Notes: generated by a model from the sequence alone, not told the origin. A stretch of 64,000 nucleotides of DNA from Vibrio hyugaensis (GCF_002906655.1 NZ_CP025794.1:3410001-3474000); one strand, 5' to 3'; counted from the first letter of the stretch, positions 1 to 11,239 are shown. A program made the numbers and translations.

Positions 1-79
1 CAATCGCGCGATCACCCATATTCGGAGACAGACCTGTGGTTTCAAAGTCGAGTACGACAACGGAGTTAGCTTGAGGCAT
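1..79 (-). CDS. DnaQ-family 3'-5' exonuclease, N-terminal fragment
   Basis: Only the first 26 codons are in the window; the gene runs off the left edge. Read on the minus strand it begins MPQANSVVVLDFETTGLSP. The DFETTGL stretch is the ExoI motif of DEDD exonucleases (DnaQ / DNA polymerase III epsilon superfamily), where the Asp and Glu bind catalytic metal. The ATG at 79-77 is the only nearby start. Which subfamily it belongs to (epsilon, RNase T-like or another exonuclease) cannot be told from this fragment. Confidence 0.75.
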   Translation of the reverse strand, partial: MPQANSVVVLDFETTGLSPNMGDRAI

Positions 80-494
<415 letters not shown>

Positions 495-889
495 TATTAT
501 AACGAGTGGCGTACTGTACGTGATAGAGGATAAAACTAACAAGTAACGATTGAGCGTTGTGCAGCTAAAGCTTAATCCTAGGGTACGATAAGTACATTGT
601 GTAAGCGGCTTTTTAATTGACCGAGCCACAAAAACATAGAAATGGTCAATCTTCTGTTCTCTCAGGTTTTGAGTTCATATTCTCTGATTTGGTTGCTGAA
701 AACTGTATAACCGAAATAGTAGAAAAATCAGCAAGATTGTTTGGCAGCTCAAAATGAAAGCTTTAATCGAAGCTGAGAAGTTGCTGTGCTCAGAGGATAT
801 TCCTCTCACTTCAGTAGATTACGCCAAGAAAAGAGCTTAGCTAGAGAATTTAATTTATTTTGGTTAAACCGTTACATCAGTGATGAATC
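495..889 (+). other. degenerate region with short coding-like remnants
   Basis: No intact gene is seen. Open stretches without convincing starts occur at about 619-756 (reading SGFEFIFSDLVAENC and onward) and 754-840 (28 codons starting MKALIEAEKLL). They look like pieces of old genes or chance ORFs. The region ends at the start of the large helicase gene. Confidence 0.35.
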
Positions 890-3800
890 ATGTCCAACGA
901 ATATAATAAGTATTTGATAGACCAACTTGAAGAGCTGGTCGAAAAACACAAACACAATGACTCGATACTCAAAAAAATTGATGCCGTTTTAGCTTCCCGT
1001 CGAATTAGAAAGCGCAATACGGATTTACGAGATCGTATTAAAGCTATTCGGACCACGGCGAAGAACAATGTTCCTCGAACGTATAAGTCCTCGAAAAATC
1101 AATCTACGAAGAGTGAGCCGATGAGAAACACCGATACACCCATTGTATATCCCGATAATTTTCTTATTTCTGCGTTTGAAGGGATGCGGCAGAGGCTACT
1201 AGATACATCTGGTGGGCGTTCTCGATTGCTAAATTTGGACCAGAATGGGCGGTCATTTGTTCGTATTGTCGATGAGCTACCTGATCAGTTGATGAAACTT
1301 CTGATGTCTGACAATGCAATGCATGTTGCGCCGGTTCCAGAGCCGACATCAAAACAACTTGTCGAACATGGCTTTCTCCGATGGGATGATGAGCTTGAAA
1401 AGTTCATTGAACTAAAGAAACAGCCTGATGCGAAGCAGTGGGCAGGTATTCTTGGTATTCACAACAGCTTTGAGTTGCCGTTAGATTCGGAACATGCTGA
1501 TGATAATAGACACTCAGATCTGGAGCTTCAATCGCTGCTTTTTGAGGCAGAGCTTAACAGTTGCCTCAAAAAACTAGCAACAGACGCCAGAACTGCCATC
1601 GATGAAACGGGAAATAACATCCTTTTCTTATGTTTGGGTTTTCTGGAGTGGGTTGAGCAAGATGAAGGCGGTAGAAAGCGTTTGGCCCCGCTTTACATGG
1701 TGCCTGTAAGTATTACGAAGCATTTTCAAAGAGGCCTCGCTGTATACCGCTTGCAGTACACCGGAGAGGATATTATTCCGAACTTAGTACTTCGTGAAAA
1801 ACTTCAGCAAGAGTTCGGTCTTACGCTCCCTGATATTACCGAACCAGATAGTGACGATAAGCTACTTACACCTGAAAAGTACTTTCAAGAAGTTAGCGCT
1901 TTACTTGACAGAAAGAGTAACGATAAAACAGTCAGACTTTGGCAAGTTCGTCGCTTTGGCACCCTAGCTACTCTTAGCTTAGGTAAACTTTTGATGTACA
2001 AAGACCTCGATCCAAGAAAATGGCCGGAAGGTGAAGGTAATATTCTTCAGCATGAGGTTTTTCGTCGCTTCTTCCAAGATGAAGCTAGACAGTCTGAATT
2101 CCGTGGTGAAGCAGAAAGCTACGTTCTAGATCAAATAGAGAGCGTTCACCAAAGTTTCCCCATGATTGAAGATGCGGACAGCTCTCAAATGAGCGCACTC
2201 ATCGATGTGATGAAAGGTAAGAATCTGGTGATTGAAGGGCCGCCTGGCACTGGTAAATCACAAACGATTACCAATATTTTGGCTGCTTCTATGGCTCAGG
2301 GGAAAAGTGTCCTTTTCGTAGCTGAGAAACAGGCTGCGCTGGAAGTGGTTAAGCGCCGTATGGATAAAGCGGGTCTTGGTGACTTTTGTCTAGATCTACA
2401 TAGTGACGGGGCGAAAAAACGTGTAGTGTTGGATGACTTTAACCAGCGTATTGCTAATTCCCCCAATTTCAATTATTCGACAGCTGAATATGAACGCCAA
2501 GTAGAGCGTTATGAACGTGCCCGTGAGAAGCTGCAGAGCTACGTCCAGATGATCAATGCGGAGTGGAAGCACACCGGGTTGACAATTCACGAGATACTTA
2601 TGGCGGCGACTCGCTTTAGTAGCGAATGCTCCAATCTTAAGTTTCAAGATGTTGCTCCTGATGACCTCACTGGTGACACATTCAATCGTGTCATCCTAGA
2701 TGAAAAAATCGAGCAATTAACGCAATTTTATGACTACCTACAGCGTGTTAGTCAACAGCTTGATGATAGCGACAATTGGTGCTCTCATCCCTGGTATGGT
2801 GCTACGAACAAAGCTCTATCTGGAGTAGAGCCAGAAGAAGTAGTTCGACAGCTTCAACAATGGTGTTCTAGCCTCATTGATTGGCTGAATGAGCTCGTAG
2901 ACCAGTGTGATTCATTCGATCTTCATCCTGATTATCACTTGGTTGAAACTGAGGCATTTGTCAGCTCTTGGGCTAACATTCCAGCCCCTAAGGGAGACGA
3001 ACTTTTCACTGTAATAGGACAAATCACGCCAGAGTTACTTGAAGAATTCGACGACTACTTAGCGCTATACCGCTCCATTGCTGAGGGATATGGTGAGCTA
3101 AGAAAACATTTCGTAATAGATGTCATTGAGAATCTAGACAACGTTGAGCATATCGAACTGGCAATGCTTGGGTTGGCTGACCTTGGCGTGGATAGAACTC
3201 TTGGATTTAGTGAGCTGGCAAGAACCTTAAACTCCTTGCAGATTGCTATTGACACGTGTGCGAAAATTGACACAGTCCGAAGCGAAATGGTTCCTCATTT
3301 ACCCGAGGCTACTAAGCAACTTTTGGGTTTTAGCAGACAAGGCTTGAATGAGTTGGATACGTTTGTTCGTCTGGCGTGTGAACTGCCACCTGCTAATCTC
3401 TCTTTAAGAAACGAACTTTGGGATAGCGAAGAGCTAGCACATGTATTGGGAAGATTAGAGCAACGAGTGCAGGCTCTGAGAGATGATAAACGTAAACTAA
3501 GTGAAAGCTTGAATGTTGACGGTTTACCCTCGATTGAACTGTTAAAACGCTATGCGGAAGCATACAGAAACAAGGGACTGTTTTCGTGGCTTTCTCCTAC
3601 GTGGCGAGAAGCCAAAAAAGCGGCTTCAGGGTTTAAAAAAAACTGGAAATCACTCGAGCCAAGACATTGCAGCCTTGCTAGATAGAGCTGCTGCTTGGCA
3701 TGAGGAAAGTAATAAGCTTCTAAGTGACTCTGATTTCCGCTCGCTGCTTCAAGAGCATTTCCAAGGCGTAGATACCGACGTAGAGAAAGTTCGTTCCATG

Positions 3801-6629
3801 GTCGATTGGTATCAGAAAGTTCGAGCTGAATATGGTATTGGATTTGGTCGTCGAGTGCCGCTTGCTCAAGCTTTGTTCTCGCTTCCTTCTGAGTTTTTAC
3901 GGGGAATCAATACACTAAACAACGATGGCCTTCGCCAACAAATCGACTCTTTTAACCAAGCCCTGAGAAGGCTTGCATTGGTTTACACTAAAATGGCTGT
4001 GTTTACTGCGGACGATGTCGACTTTGCGTCCGACAACAAGCCGCTCGAAACTGCAAAAGTTGAGATTGAGAAAAAGCTTATTTCATGTCAACGATTTCTT
4101 GTTGATGCCAATATGTCCCAAGCGTTACTTTGGGAGAAGGTCACTTCGGTCAAACAACTTGATGCTCGGCTTAAGTCATTCCTACATCAAGGGCTCGATG
4201 AAAAGTATTTTGGCAACGATGCGCTGTTATCCATACCAGTCTCAGGTCATGTCTCTCCTGAACTTTCTCGTATCACCGCAACGATGGATTTTGTTAGAAA
4301 GCTATACAAGCAGTGTTCTTCTCCTGACATTATTTCTCTCGTTAAGCAATGCTCAAACATTGAGTCCATAGCTGAGTTAAGACAAGTAGGCTCTGCGCTT
4401 GAAGCGCTCATGCGACGTACGCAGTATGAAGAGTCTGTGTTTTTTGAACTGGTGGGTGGAAATCGCGAACAGTGGTTTGAATACAGTGGTTTCGATATAA
4501 AACATGTCATTGAACGCAATGAAAGAGCAGTAGAAAGTGGGGAGTGGTTGGATAGCTGGATAAAGTATCTTTTTGCTAAAGCTCGTATGGAGAAAGGTGG
4601 ATACTCTCGGCTAAATCAGTACTTGAGCCAAAGTAGCTGCTCGCGTGAACAGGCGCAGAGGGCTCTTAAGTTTGCCACTTATCAAATGCTAGCTCGAGAA
4701 ATTTACAGAGAGCGTCCTGAATTAACGCAAATGTCTGGTCATGAGCAGGCTGCAATTCAACAACAGTTTGCTAAATATGATGAAGAGCTAAAAATTCTGC
4801 AGAGAAAACGTGTTGCCGCTTTGGCTAGTGAAAGGCACATACCGAGCGGTACAAGAGGTGCTAAGGTTGCAAGCTACACGGAAGATGCTCTGCTAGACCA
4901 TGAGATCAAGAAAAAGACGCGTCATATCTCTATACGGAACCTGGTGTCTCGTGCTGGCCCGACTTTGGTGGGATACAAGCCTTGCTTCATGATGAGCCCT
5001 ATGGCCGTTGCTAAATATATCCCGCCTGGCAGTATAACCTTTGATATCGTAGTAATGGATGAAGCGTCACAGGTGAAGCCTCAGGATGCACTTAGCTGCT
5101 TTGCTCGTGGTAAGCAAATTGTAGTGGTGGGTGATTCCAAACAGCTACCACCTACGTCATTCTTCGAAAAAACAGTGTCGAATAATGCTGAAGATGATCA
5201 AGAGGATGTTGGCGTAATAGATGATGCAGAGAGCATTCTTGATGCAGTAAGTGACCATTTCCAAAAGAGACAACTTAAATGGCACTACCGTTCGCGACAT
5301 GAAAGCCTGATAGCCTTCTCAAACCATCGTTTCTATGAAAATAGCTTGGTTGTTTTCCCATCGCCTTGGGGGCAATCGGATGAATTTGGTATCAAATTTA
5401 ATCATGTCCCAGAAGGACAGTTTTTGAATAGTGTTAACCACGGTGAATCTCATGCTGTTGTCGCTGCGATTAGGGAGCACCTGCTTTCAAAAACATCAGA
5501 GAGTCTTGGCGTCGTTGCAATGAACTCCAAACAACGCGATTACATTGAAGCAGATTTAGAGCTACTGATTGGCAAAGACAAGCTTTTGCGCGAGGCATAT
5601 GAATCAAATCAACGTAGTGATGACCCTCTATTTATCAAAAACTTGGAAAATGTTCAGGGTGATGAACGTGATGTGATTTTCATCTCTTTCACATATGGGC
5701 CTCAGGAAAAAGGTGCGGCAAATATTCCTCAACGCTTTGGTCCGATAAACAGTGCAAGTGGTTGGCGACGACTGAATGTTCTTTTTACCCGAGCTAAGAA
5801 ACGAATCCAAATTTACAGTTCAATGATAGCTGATCAAATTGTTTCAAACGAAAACAGTAGTTTGGGCGTCACTTCGCTGAAGGGGTACCTTAAGTATGCT
5901 CAGCATGGTCAGTTGATTGGATATGATGGTGTCCAACAAAAAGAACCTGATAGTGACTTTGAAATTTCGGTCATGGATGCTTTGGCGAGAAAGGGCTTTG
6001 AATGCGTCCCGCAAGTCGGAGTTTCAGGGTTCTTCATCGATATCGCAGTGCGAGACCCAGGAATGCCAGGTAGATACCTAATGGGTATTGAGTGTGACGG
6101 AGCAACCTACCACAGCAGTAAATCTACTCGTGATAGAGATCGAGTAAGGCAGGGGGTTCTCGAGGGATTGGGGTGGAATATTCGTCGGATATGGTCAACG
6201 GACTGGTTTAAACATCCTGAAGCTGAGTTAAAACCAATTTTTGAAGAACTCAAAAGGCTTTCAACACCTATGAAAGAACAAACCTACGCAGAGTCTGCTT
6301 TTGAGGCCAACAAGAAGCTAACAGAAGGACTGAGCCATAAAGCAGCGGAAACACTGGAGATCGCCTTAAATCGTTACAAGTTGGTCATTGAGAAAAAGTA
6401 TCCAGATACTGAGCCCCATGAGAGGTTACTTCGTCCAGATATGATTGAACACCTGATTATGGACAGGCCGATGACTCATGAGGAATTTACATTGAGAATT
6501 CCTGCGTATCTTCGACAGAATACTTCTGTCAAAGAAGCGGCGGATTATCTTGATGATGTCTTGGAGATTATCACTGACTACGAAAGCATTGAGTCTTTCT
6601 CTTTAACTAGCCCAGGACAGTACTCGTGA
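890..6629 (+). pseudogene. DUF4011-helicase-nuclease (Hhe-type) antiphage gene, frameshifted
   Basis: Two overlapping frames (890-3685 and the frame ending at 6629) together encode one protein of about 1912 residues if one A is removed from the A8 tract at 3635-3642. The order is: a basic, coiled-coil-like N terminus; a DUF4011 region (RLLNLDQNGRSF, then ILFLCLGFLEW); Walker A (GPPGTGKSQTITNIL); then, after the frameshift, Walker B (VVMDEASQ), motif III (VVVGDSKQLPPTSFF), WHYRSRHESLI, NVQGDERDVIFISF and LNVLFTRAKKRI. These are the motifs of superfamily 1 helicases. A C-terminal Vsr/MTES_1575-like nuclease domain follows (GIECDGATYHSSKSTRDRDR, then LGWNIRRIWSTDW). From memory, this architecture matches the single-gene hhe antiphage system. 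As written, ribosomes would make a 931-residue protein with Walker A but no motif II or nuclease. Whether the break is real, phase-variable or a sequencing error is open. Confidence 0.8.
3635..3642 (+). repeat. A8 tract at the helicase frameshift
   Basis: Eight consecutive A residues sit where the two helicase frames meet. With seven A residues the frame would read GFKKTGNHSSQDIAALLDR and run on into the downstream half. The tract is long enough for replication or transcriptional slippage. Confidence 0.85.
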
Positions 6630-6747
6630 TTATGCACTTCGAATATTAAGTTAGTACAATAAAGGGACGTTGGGGAGCCAAGATACATTTAGGTAGACAA
6701 GCATGTAAAACGCTAGAAGTGCAAGTTAAACGCCAGTAGGTGGTAGA

Positions 6748-6945
6748 GTGTATTTCTCATACCACCTTCGCTGCTTTGTGGAACACAGTGATGCTCGATA
6801 CCTGAGTATGGTCAACTCTATTTCTGTCGATCAGGTCTTGGTTGAAAGAAGTAAAGAGTTGGCCGTTAATCTGATAGATTTTGATAACTCATATAACAAT
6901 GAATTTAGCTGCTGTAGTCAGTTGAATGATGCCATTCCTGTATAA
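6748..6945 (+). CDS. small hypothetical ORF downstream of the helicase
   Basis: A 65-codon frame starts at GTG 6748 with an AGGTGG-like ribosome-binding sequence just upstream. It begins MYFSYHLRCFVEHSD. I recognise no domain, signal peptide or membrane segment. It lies in a 356-base gap between the helicase and the LysE exporter, which otherwise shows no clear gene. It may be a chance ORF or a remnant. Confidence 0.2.
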   Translation: MYFSYHLRCFVEHSDARYLSMVNSISVDQVLVERSKELAVNLIDFDNSYNNEFSCCSQLNDAIPV

Positions 6946-6985
6946 ATCTAAGATGCAGCAATCACTGCGTCTCATCTCCTCAATC

Positions 6986-7570
6986 TCAAACAAACAACTG
7001 CACCGCGCAGTAAAGTAGCGTCGCCGCTAAAGTCATATTGATCGCTTTGCCGTACTTCTGGAATTGTGATTGAAGCAGTTTGCCTGCGATAGCCCAGATC
7101 AAGTTGCTGGCTAAAGCGATAAACGCGAGCAGTAGGCTGGTTGCCAAGATCCAGTAGATGTTTTGTGTGTAAGGCAACACGAATGTTGAGATGGATGTTA
7201 CGCCGTACAGAATGATTTTCACGTTCACGAACTGCAAACCAAAGCCCGTCAAGAAAGTGATGCCCTCAGAATTTTTTGATGTGGTTTTGATATCACTTGT
7301 CGCAATTCCCCAAGCTAACCAAATGATATAAGCCGCACCCACCCATGTAAGCCAAGGTGTAATCACAGGAAGCAGGCTGACCATGTGGTAAGTGAAAACG
7401 CCACACAACAGCATCAAAACAATGTAGCCGCAGAACATCCCAGAAATGACTTTGGTCGAACGCTTTAGCCCGTGCTGCGTTGCAACACTGAGCGACAAAA
7501 TGTTGTTGGGGCCTGGCGTGATTGAAGTAATGATGACGTAGGTGAAAAATGCGGTGTAGATGGCACTCAT
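6986..7570 (-). CDS. LysE/RhtB-family amino acid exporter
   Basis: This encodes an inner-membrane exporter of about 194 residues, normal for the LysE/RhtB family, which exports amino acids or derivatives. The N terminus MSAIYTAFFTYVIITSITPG contains the conserved TPGPNN family signature in the first membrane segment, and about six hydrophobic segments follow. I chose the ATG at 7570 over an upstream in-frame start because AGGAG lies just upstream of it and it fits the family N terminus. The LysR-type gene is divergent across a 112-base gap, the usual arrangement for LysE exporters and their activators. The substrate cannot be read from the sequence. Confidence 0.85.
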   Translation of the reverse strand: MSAIYTAFFTYVIITSITPGPNNILSLSVATQHGLKRSTKVISGMFCGYIVLMLLCGVFTYHMVSLLPVITPWLTWVGAAYIIWLAWGIATSDIKTTSKNSEGITFLTGFGLQFVNVKIILYGVTSISTFVLPYTQNIYWILATSLLLAFIALASNLIWAIAGKLLQSQFQKYGKAINMTLAATLLYCAVQLFV

Positions 7571-7682
7571 CTCTATCTCTCCTGTTTTTTGTGCACTATA
7601 CTTCGCGTTAATCAATTAAAAAATTGAATATATTTAAACTAAGAGTTTTAATTTTTCGAACTATTAAGTTAGGAGTTTGGTC
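7571..7682. promoter_or_regulatory. divergent promoter region, lysE-type exporter / LysR regulator
   Basis: This is a short AT-rich spacer between divergent genes. It contains the inverted AATT-rich sequence around 7607-7625 and the AGGAG ribosome-binding site of the LysR gene at 7671-7675. LysR-type regulators usually bind such spacers to control both directions. Confidence 0.5.
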
Positions 7683-8558
7683 ATGAATCTAAAGCGTTTC
7701 CTTACGTTTAAAACCATTGTTGAGGAAGGCTCATTTCTGAAAGCATCACAAAAGCTTTATTGCACTCAGTCGACAGTGACCTTTCAGATCAAACAGTTAG
7801 AACAAGATCTCTCATTGCAATTGTTCGAAAAGATCGGCCGAAAAATGGTGCTGACTCAGGCAGGAGAAAAGATCCTTCCGTACGTTTATGAGCTCGCACG
7901 AGTGATGGAAAACATTGAAGGCACGGCACAACAAGAGAGCTCTGAGCCGACAGGGGAGTTGAAGGTTTTAATCGCCGAAACTCAGCTCGCTTATAAAATG
8001 GCCAATGTTTTGAAGGAATTCAGAATACGAGCGCCGAATGTAAGGCTCTCTTTGCAATCACAAAACTGCTATAAGATTCGTGATGAATTGATTGCTGATA
8101 AAGCCGATTTGGGTGTGTTTTATCGTGTCGGTAATGATGATGCACTCAAGGTGCATGAGTTTGAGCAAGAGCCGCTAGTCCTTGTTGCTTCGTCGCTTTT
8201 AACAGGATTGGATTTGCAGAAAAGGGATCAACACATTGATCTGGGGTTCATCAGTAATGGTCCTAAGTGCCTTTTCCGACAGACCTTTGAGAGCATCATC
8301 CAAGAGCGCAACATCAGCATCGATAACATGATTGAGCTGAGTAGCATTAACACCATCAAAAACTGTGTAGAGAGTAATATCGGTATCTCTTATCTGCCTC
8401 GCTTCACTGTTGAAAAAGAACTGCAAGAGGGCAGTCTGCAAGAGCTAGCGTTTACCGACGCACCGCAAATGATCAAACCGCTGTGTGGCTACCATGCCGG
8501 AAAGTGTGTTACGCCTGCAATGGAAGTCTTTATCGACTGTATGCGTAATGCGCACTAG
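7683..8558 (+). CDS. LysR-family transcriptional regulator
   Basis: This 291-residue protein has the N-terminal winged helix-turn-helix of LysR regulators (MNLKRFLTFKTIVEEGSF, then ASQKLYCTQSTVTFQIKQLE) and a periplasmic-binding-like effector domain from about residue 90. The ATG at 7683 is preceded by AGGAG with good spacing, so I prefer it to the TTG two codons upstream. It is divergent from the exporter gene and probably senses the exported substrate. Confidence 0.88.
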   Translation: MNLKRFLTFKTIVEEGSFLKASQKLYCTQSTVTFQIKQLEQDLSLQLFEKIGRKMVLTQAGEKILPYVYELARVMENIEGTAQQESSEPTGELKVLIAETQLAYKMANVLKEFRIRAPNVRLSLQSQNCYKIRDELIADKADLGVFYRVGNDDALKVHEFEQEPLVLVASSLLTGLDLQKRDQHIDLGFISNGPKCLFRQTFESIIQERNISIDNMIELSSINTIKNCVESNIGISYLPRFTVEKELQEGSLQELAFTDAPQMIKPLCGYHAGKCVTPAMEVFIDCMRNAH

Positions 8559-8577
8559 ACAGGCTTTTTCCTCAAAC

Positions 8578-8594
8578 CATGAAATTCCTTCATG
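8578..8594. promoter_or_regulatory. putative MetR box upstream of mesXD
   Basis: TGAAATTCCTTCA at 8580-8592 fits the MetR consensus TGAANNTNNTTCA at every defined position. It sits in the larger palindrome CATGAA-N5-TTCATG. It lies about 220 bases before the methionine-synthase pair, and a metR gene is present at 51829-52740. The match is seen directly; binding is inferred. Confidence 0.6.
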
Positions 8595-8813
8595 TTCAAC
8601 GTGAAGTATTACCAATGTTATTCAAGTAACGAAGCAAGTATAAAAAACAGACTGCTCTGGTGTTAGGCACTGTGACAGCTGTTTTTGAACTGAATTTTCG
8701 AAGTAAACGCTGCACAAACTGACGATTGGGAAAATCAAAAAACACAACCATCCCCAAGAACAGAGTTAGGAATCAGTCAGCGTTTATCTAAGGAAATAGG
8801 ATACCAACTCACC

Positions 8814-9788
8814 ATGAATAACGATTTCAACTTTGCTATTAAGAGCATCCGTTTTGATGAGAACTACCAACCATCAGACAGCACGCGCATCACGACCAAC
8901 TTTGCCAACCTAGCTCGTGGTGACAGCCGACAAAATAACCTTCGTAATGCACTGCGCATGATCGACAATCGTTTTAACGCCTTGGCACATTGGGATAATC
9001 CAAATGGCGATCGTTACAATGTCGAGTTGGAAATCATTTCTGTGGATATGGACATCCAAGGTAGTGGTGAAGCGTTCCCTTCCATCGAAGTGCTTAAAAC
9101 CAACATTATTGACCGCAAAACCAACGAACGTATCGAAGGCATTGTCGGTAACAACTTCTCTTCTTATGTGCGCGATTACGACTTTAGCGTTCTGCTGTTA
9201 GACCACAACAAAGACCAGCCTCAATTTAGCATTCCTGCTGATTTTGGTGAGTTGCACGGCAAGCTGTTTAAAGCGTTCGTGAAGTCGGAATCGTACCAAC
9301 AACATTTCCAAAAACCGCCAGTGATTTGTTTGAGTGTGTCGGACAACAAGGTTTACCGCCGTACTGAAAACCAGCATCCAGTGTTGGGTTTTGAATACCA
9401 GCCAAACGAATCGTCATTGACCGAGCAGTACTTCAAAAAGATGGGCTTACAGGTACGCTACTTTATGCCGCCAAACAGTGTCGCTCCGTTGGCATTCTAC
9501 TTCTTCGGTGACTTGTTGAATGACTATTCTAACCTAGAGCTGATCAGCACCATCAGTACCATGGAGACGTTCCAGAAGATTTATCGCCCAGAGATTTACA
9601 ACGCGAATGCGGTAGCCGGCCAGTGTTACCAACCGAATTTGAAGAATCTCGATCACTCATTAACCCAAATCGTTTATGACCGCGAAGAGCGCAGCCAGCT
9701 TGCGAAAGAGCAAGGGAAGTTTGCTGAGGAGAATTTCATCAAACCTTATCAAGCGATCCTTGAGCAATGGTCTGCAAATTACGCGTAA
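8814..9788 (+). CDS. mesX: MesX (DUF1852) partner of folate-independent methionine synthase
   Basis: This 324-residue soluble protein begins MNNDFNFAIKSIRFDENYQP and belongs to the DUF1852 family. From published work on folate-independent methionine synthases as I recall it, DUF1852 proteins (MesX) are encoded beside and required by MesD, in an oxygen-dependent route to methionine whose methyl donor is not tetrahydrofolate-linked. The next gene, 30 bases downstream, is the MetE-C-terminal-like synthase, which supports the call. No signal peptide or membrane segment is visible. A MetR box lies upstream. Confidence 0.85.
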   Translation: MNNDFNFAIKSIRFDENYQPSDSTRITTNFANLARGDSRQNNLRNALRMIDNRFNALAHWDNPNGDRYNVELEIISVDMDIQGSGEAFPSIEVLKTNIIDRKTNERIEGIVGNNFSSYVRDYDFSVLLLDHNKDQPQFSIPADFGELHGKLFKAFVKSESYQQHFQKPPVICLSVSDNKVYRRTENQHPVLGFEYQPNESSLTEQYFKKMGLQVRYFMPPNSVAPLAFYFFGDLLNDYSNLELISTISTMETFQKIYRPEIYNANAVAGQCYQPNLKNLDHSLTQIVYDREERSQLAKEQGKFAEENFIKPYQAILEQWSANYA

Positions 9789-9818
9789 TCGAAAACGAGA
9801 ATCTAGAAGGGAATGACG

Positions 9819-10859
9819 ATGAAAACACTATTACCGACTTCAACGGCGGGCAGCTTACCTAAGCCTTCTTGGCTGGCTCAACCAGAGACGCTCTGGTCAC
9901 CTTGGAAACTGCAAGGCGATGAGCTGATTGATGGCAAACGCGATGCGCTGCGTGTCTCTTTGCAAGAGCAAGAACTGGCAGGGGTCGATATTGTCAGTGA
10001 TGGTGAACAAACTCGCCAACACTTTGTGACGACCTTTATTGAACACCTTAGCGGCGTAGACTTTGAGAACCGCAAAACCGTGACCATTCGTAATCGTTAT
10101 GACGCGAGTGTGCCGACGGTTGTTGGCCCAGTAAGCCGAACCAAACCTGTATTTGTGGAAGATGCGAAGTTCTTGCGTCAGCAAACCAAACAACCGATCA
10201 AGTGGGCGCTGCCGGGGCCAATGACGATGATCGACACACTGTATGATGATCACTACGATAGCCGTGAAAAACTGGCTTGGGAATTCGCAAAGATCCTCAA
10301 CCAAGAAGCCAAAGAGCTTGAAGCGGCGGGTGTCGACATTATCCAATTTGATGAGCCCGCATTTAATGTGTTCTTTGATGATGTGAACGAGTGGGGTATT
10401 GCTTGCTTAGAACGCGCCATTGAAGGACTCAAGTGCGAAACCGCAGTGCATATCTGCTATGGCTACGGCATCAAAGCCAACACGGATTGGAAGAAGACGC
10501 TAGGCTCTGAGTGGCGACAATACGAAGAGGTTTTCCCGAAGCTGCAGAAATCCAATATCGATATTATCTCGCTTGAGTGTCATAACTCACGTGTACCTAT
10601 CGAACTACTAGAACTTATCCGCGGCAAAAAAGTGATGGTTGGCGCAATTGATGTGGCAACCAACGAGATTGAAACACCAGAAGAAGTTGCAGAAACACTG
10701 CGCGAAGCACTTAAGTACGTTGATGCGGACAAACTTTACCCGTGCACCAACTGCGGCATGGCGCCTCTATCTCGTGAAGTTTCAACTGCTAAGCTCAATG
10801 CACTCAGCGCAGGCGCAGAGCTCATTCGTAAAGAGTTGGCGGGTTGGTTGAGTCTTTAG
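9819..10859 (+). CDS. mesD: MesD-type core methionine synthase (MetE C-terminal-like)
   Basis: This 346-residue protein corresponds to only the catalytic C-terminal barrel of MetE and lacks the N-terminal folate-binding half. It would transfer a methyl group to homocysteine to make methionine. Likely zinc ligands are in AVHICYGYG and in LYPCTNCGMAPL near the C terminus; FDEPAFN matches the family core. I chose ATG 9819 rather than 9813 because the AGAAGG ribosome-binding sequence at 9805-9810 is then properly spaced. It follows mesX closely as an operon and is terminated by a strong hairpin. It is unlike the full-length metE at 53006-55288. Confidence 0.85.
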   Translation: MKTLLPTSTAGSLPKPSWLAQPETLWSPWKLQGDELIDGKRDALRVSLQEQELAGVDIVSDGEQTRQHFVTTFIEHLSGVDFENRKTVTIRNRYDASVPTVVGPVSRTKPVFVEDAKFLRQQTKQPIKWALPGPMTMIDTLYDDHYDSREKLAWEFAKILNQEAKELEAAGVDIIQFDEPAFNVFFDDVNEWGIACLERAIEGLKCETAVHICYGYGIKANTDWKKTLGSEWRQYEEVFPKLQKSNIDIISLECHNSRVPIELLELIRGKKVMVGAIDVATNEIETPEEVAETLREALKYVDADKLYPCTNCGMAPLSREVSTAKLNALSAGAELIRKELAGWLSL

Positions 10860-10898
10860 CAATACTCAATATTCAGTTATCAACTCCTAGATAAACAA

Positions 10899-10926
10899 AA
10901 CCAAGAGTTCGGCTCTTGGTTTTTTT
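10899..10926 (+). terminator. Rho-independent terminator of mesXD
   Basis: A nine-base perfect stem (AACCAAGAG / CTCTTGGTT) with loop TTCGG is followed by a T run. Confidence 0.9.
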
Positions 10927-11239
10927 CGGCCTCTTGATTGTTTGATACTGAGTAAAGATAAACAATAGAGTTAATAGATCTCCGAAAAGACTGAAGCTGT
11001 TTGAAGGTCAAATCATTCTAAACCAAGTTGTGTTTGTCAGGCAGACTTGTACTTGTAAAGGCTTTACATATAAACCATTCTTGTTGTCTAAATGACTTTT
11101 TGTATAGTTAAATCGTTGTTTTGTATAACCTTGAAGCATTTGGCTATAAGAAGTTTGATATAGTCGCTATAACTTAAATTTTATTAACTTTAGTAATTGT
11201 TTATTAATTAGATTTGTATGACTTCTGTTGGATTATTGA
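10927..11239 (+). promoter_or_regulatory. AT-rich leader of the leucine-rich-repeat gene
   Basis: The base composition becomes markedly AT-rich here, unlike mesXD. The region contains the repeated string TTTTGTATA near 11097-11130 and presumably the promoter of the LRR gene. No ORF or known operator is seen. Confidence 0.35.

Noticed and set aside
1164..1352. Minus-strand ORFs inside the helicase, such as this 62-codon frame
   Set aside because: They lie wholly inside a strongly supported gene with clear motifs and show no domain or ribosome-binding site.
6660..6745. Integron attC-like site (GTTAAACGCC near 6726)
   Set aside because: Only a short string matches; the complementary core and the palindromic body of Vibrio attC sites are missing.
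8560..8813. SAM riboswitch or MetJ boxes upstream of mesX
   Set aside because: I could not find AGACGTCT-like tandem boxes or a riboswitch-like conserved core; only the MetR-type palindrome is convincing.
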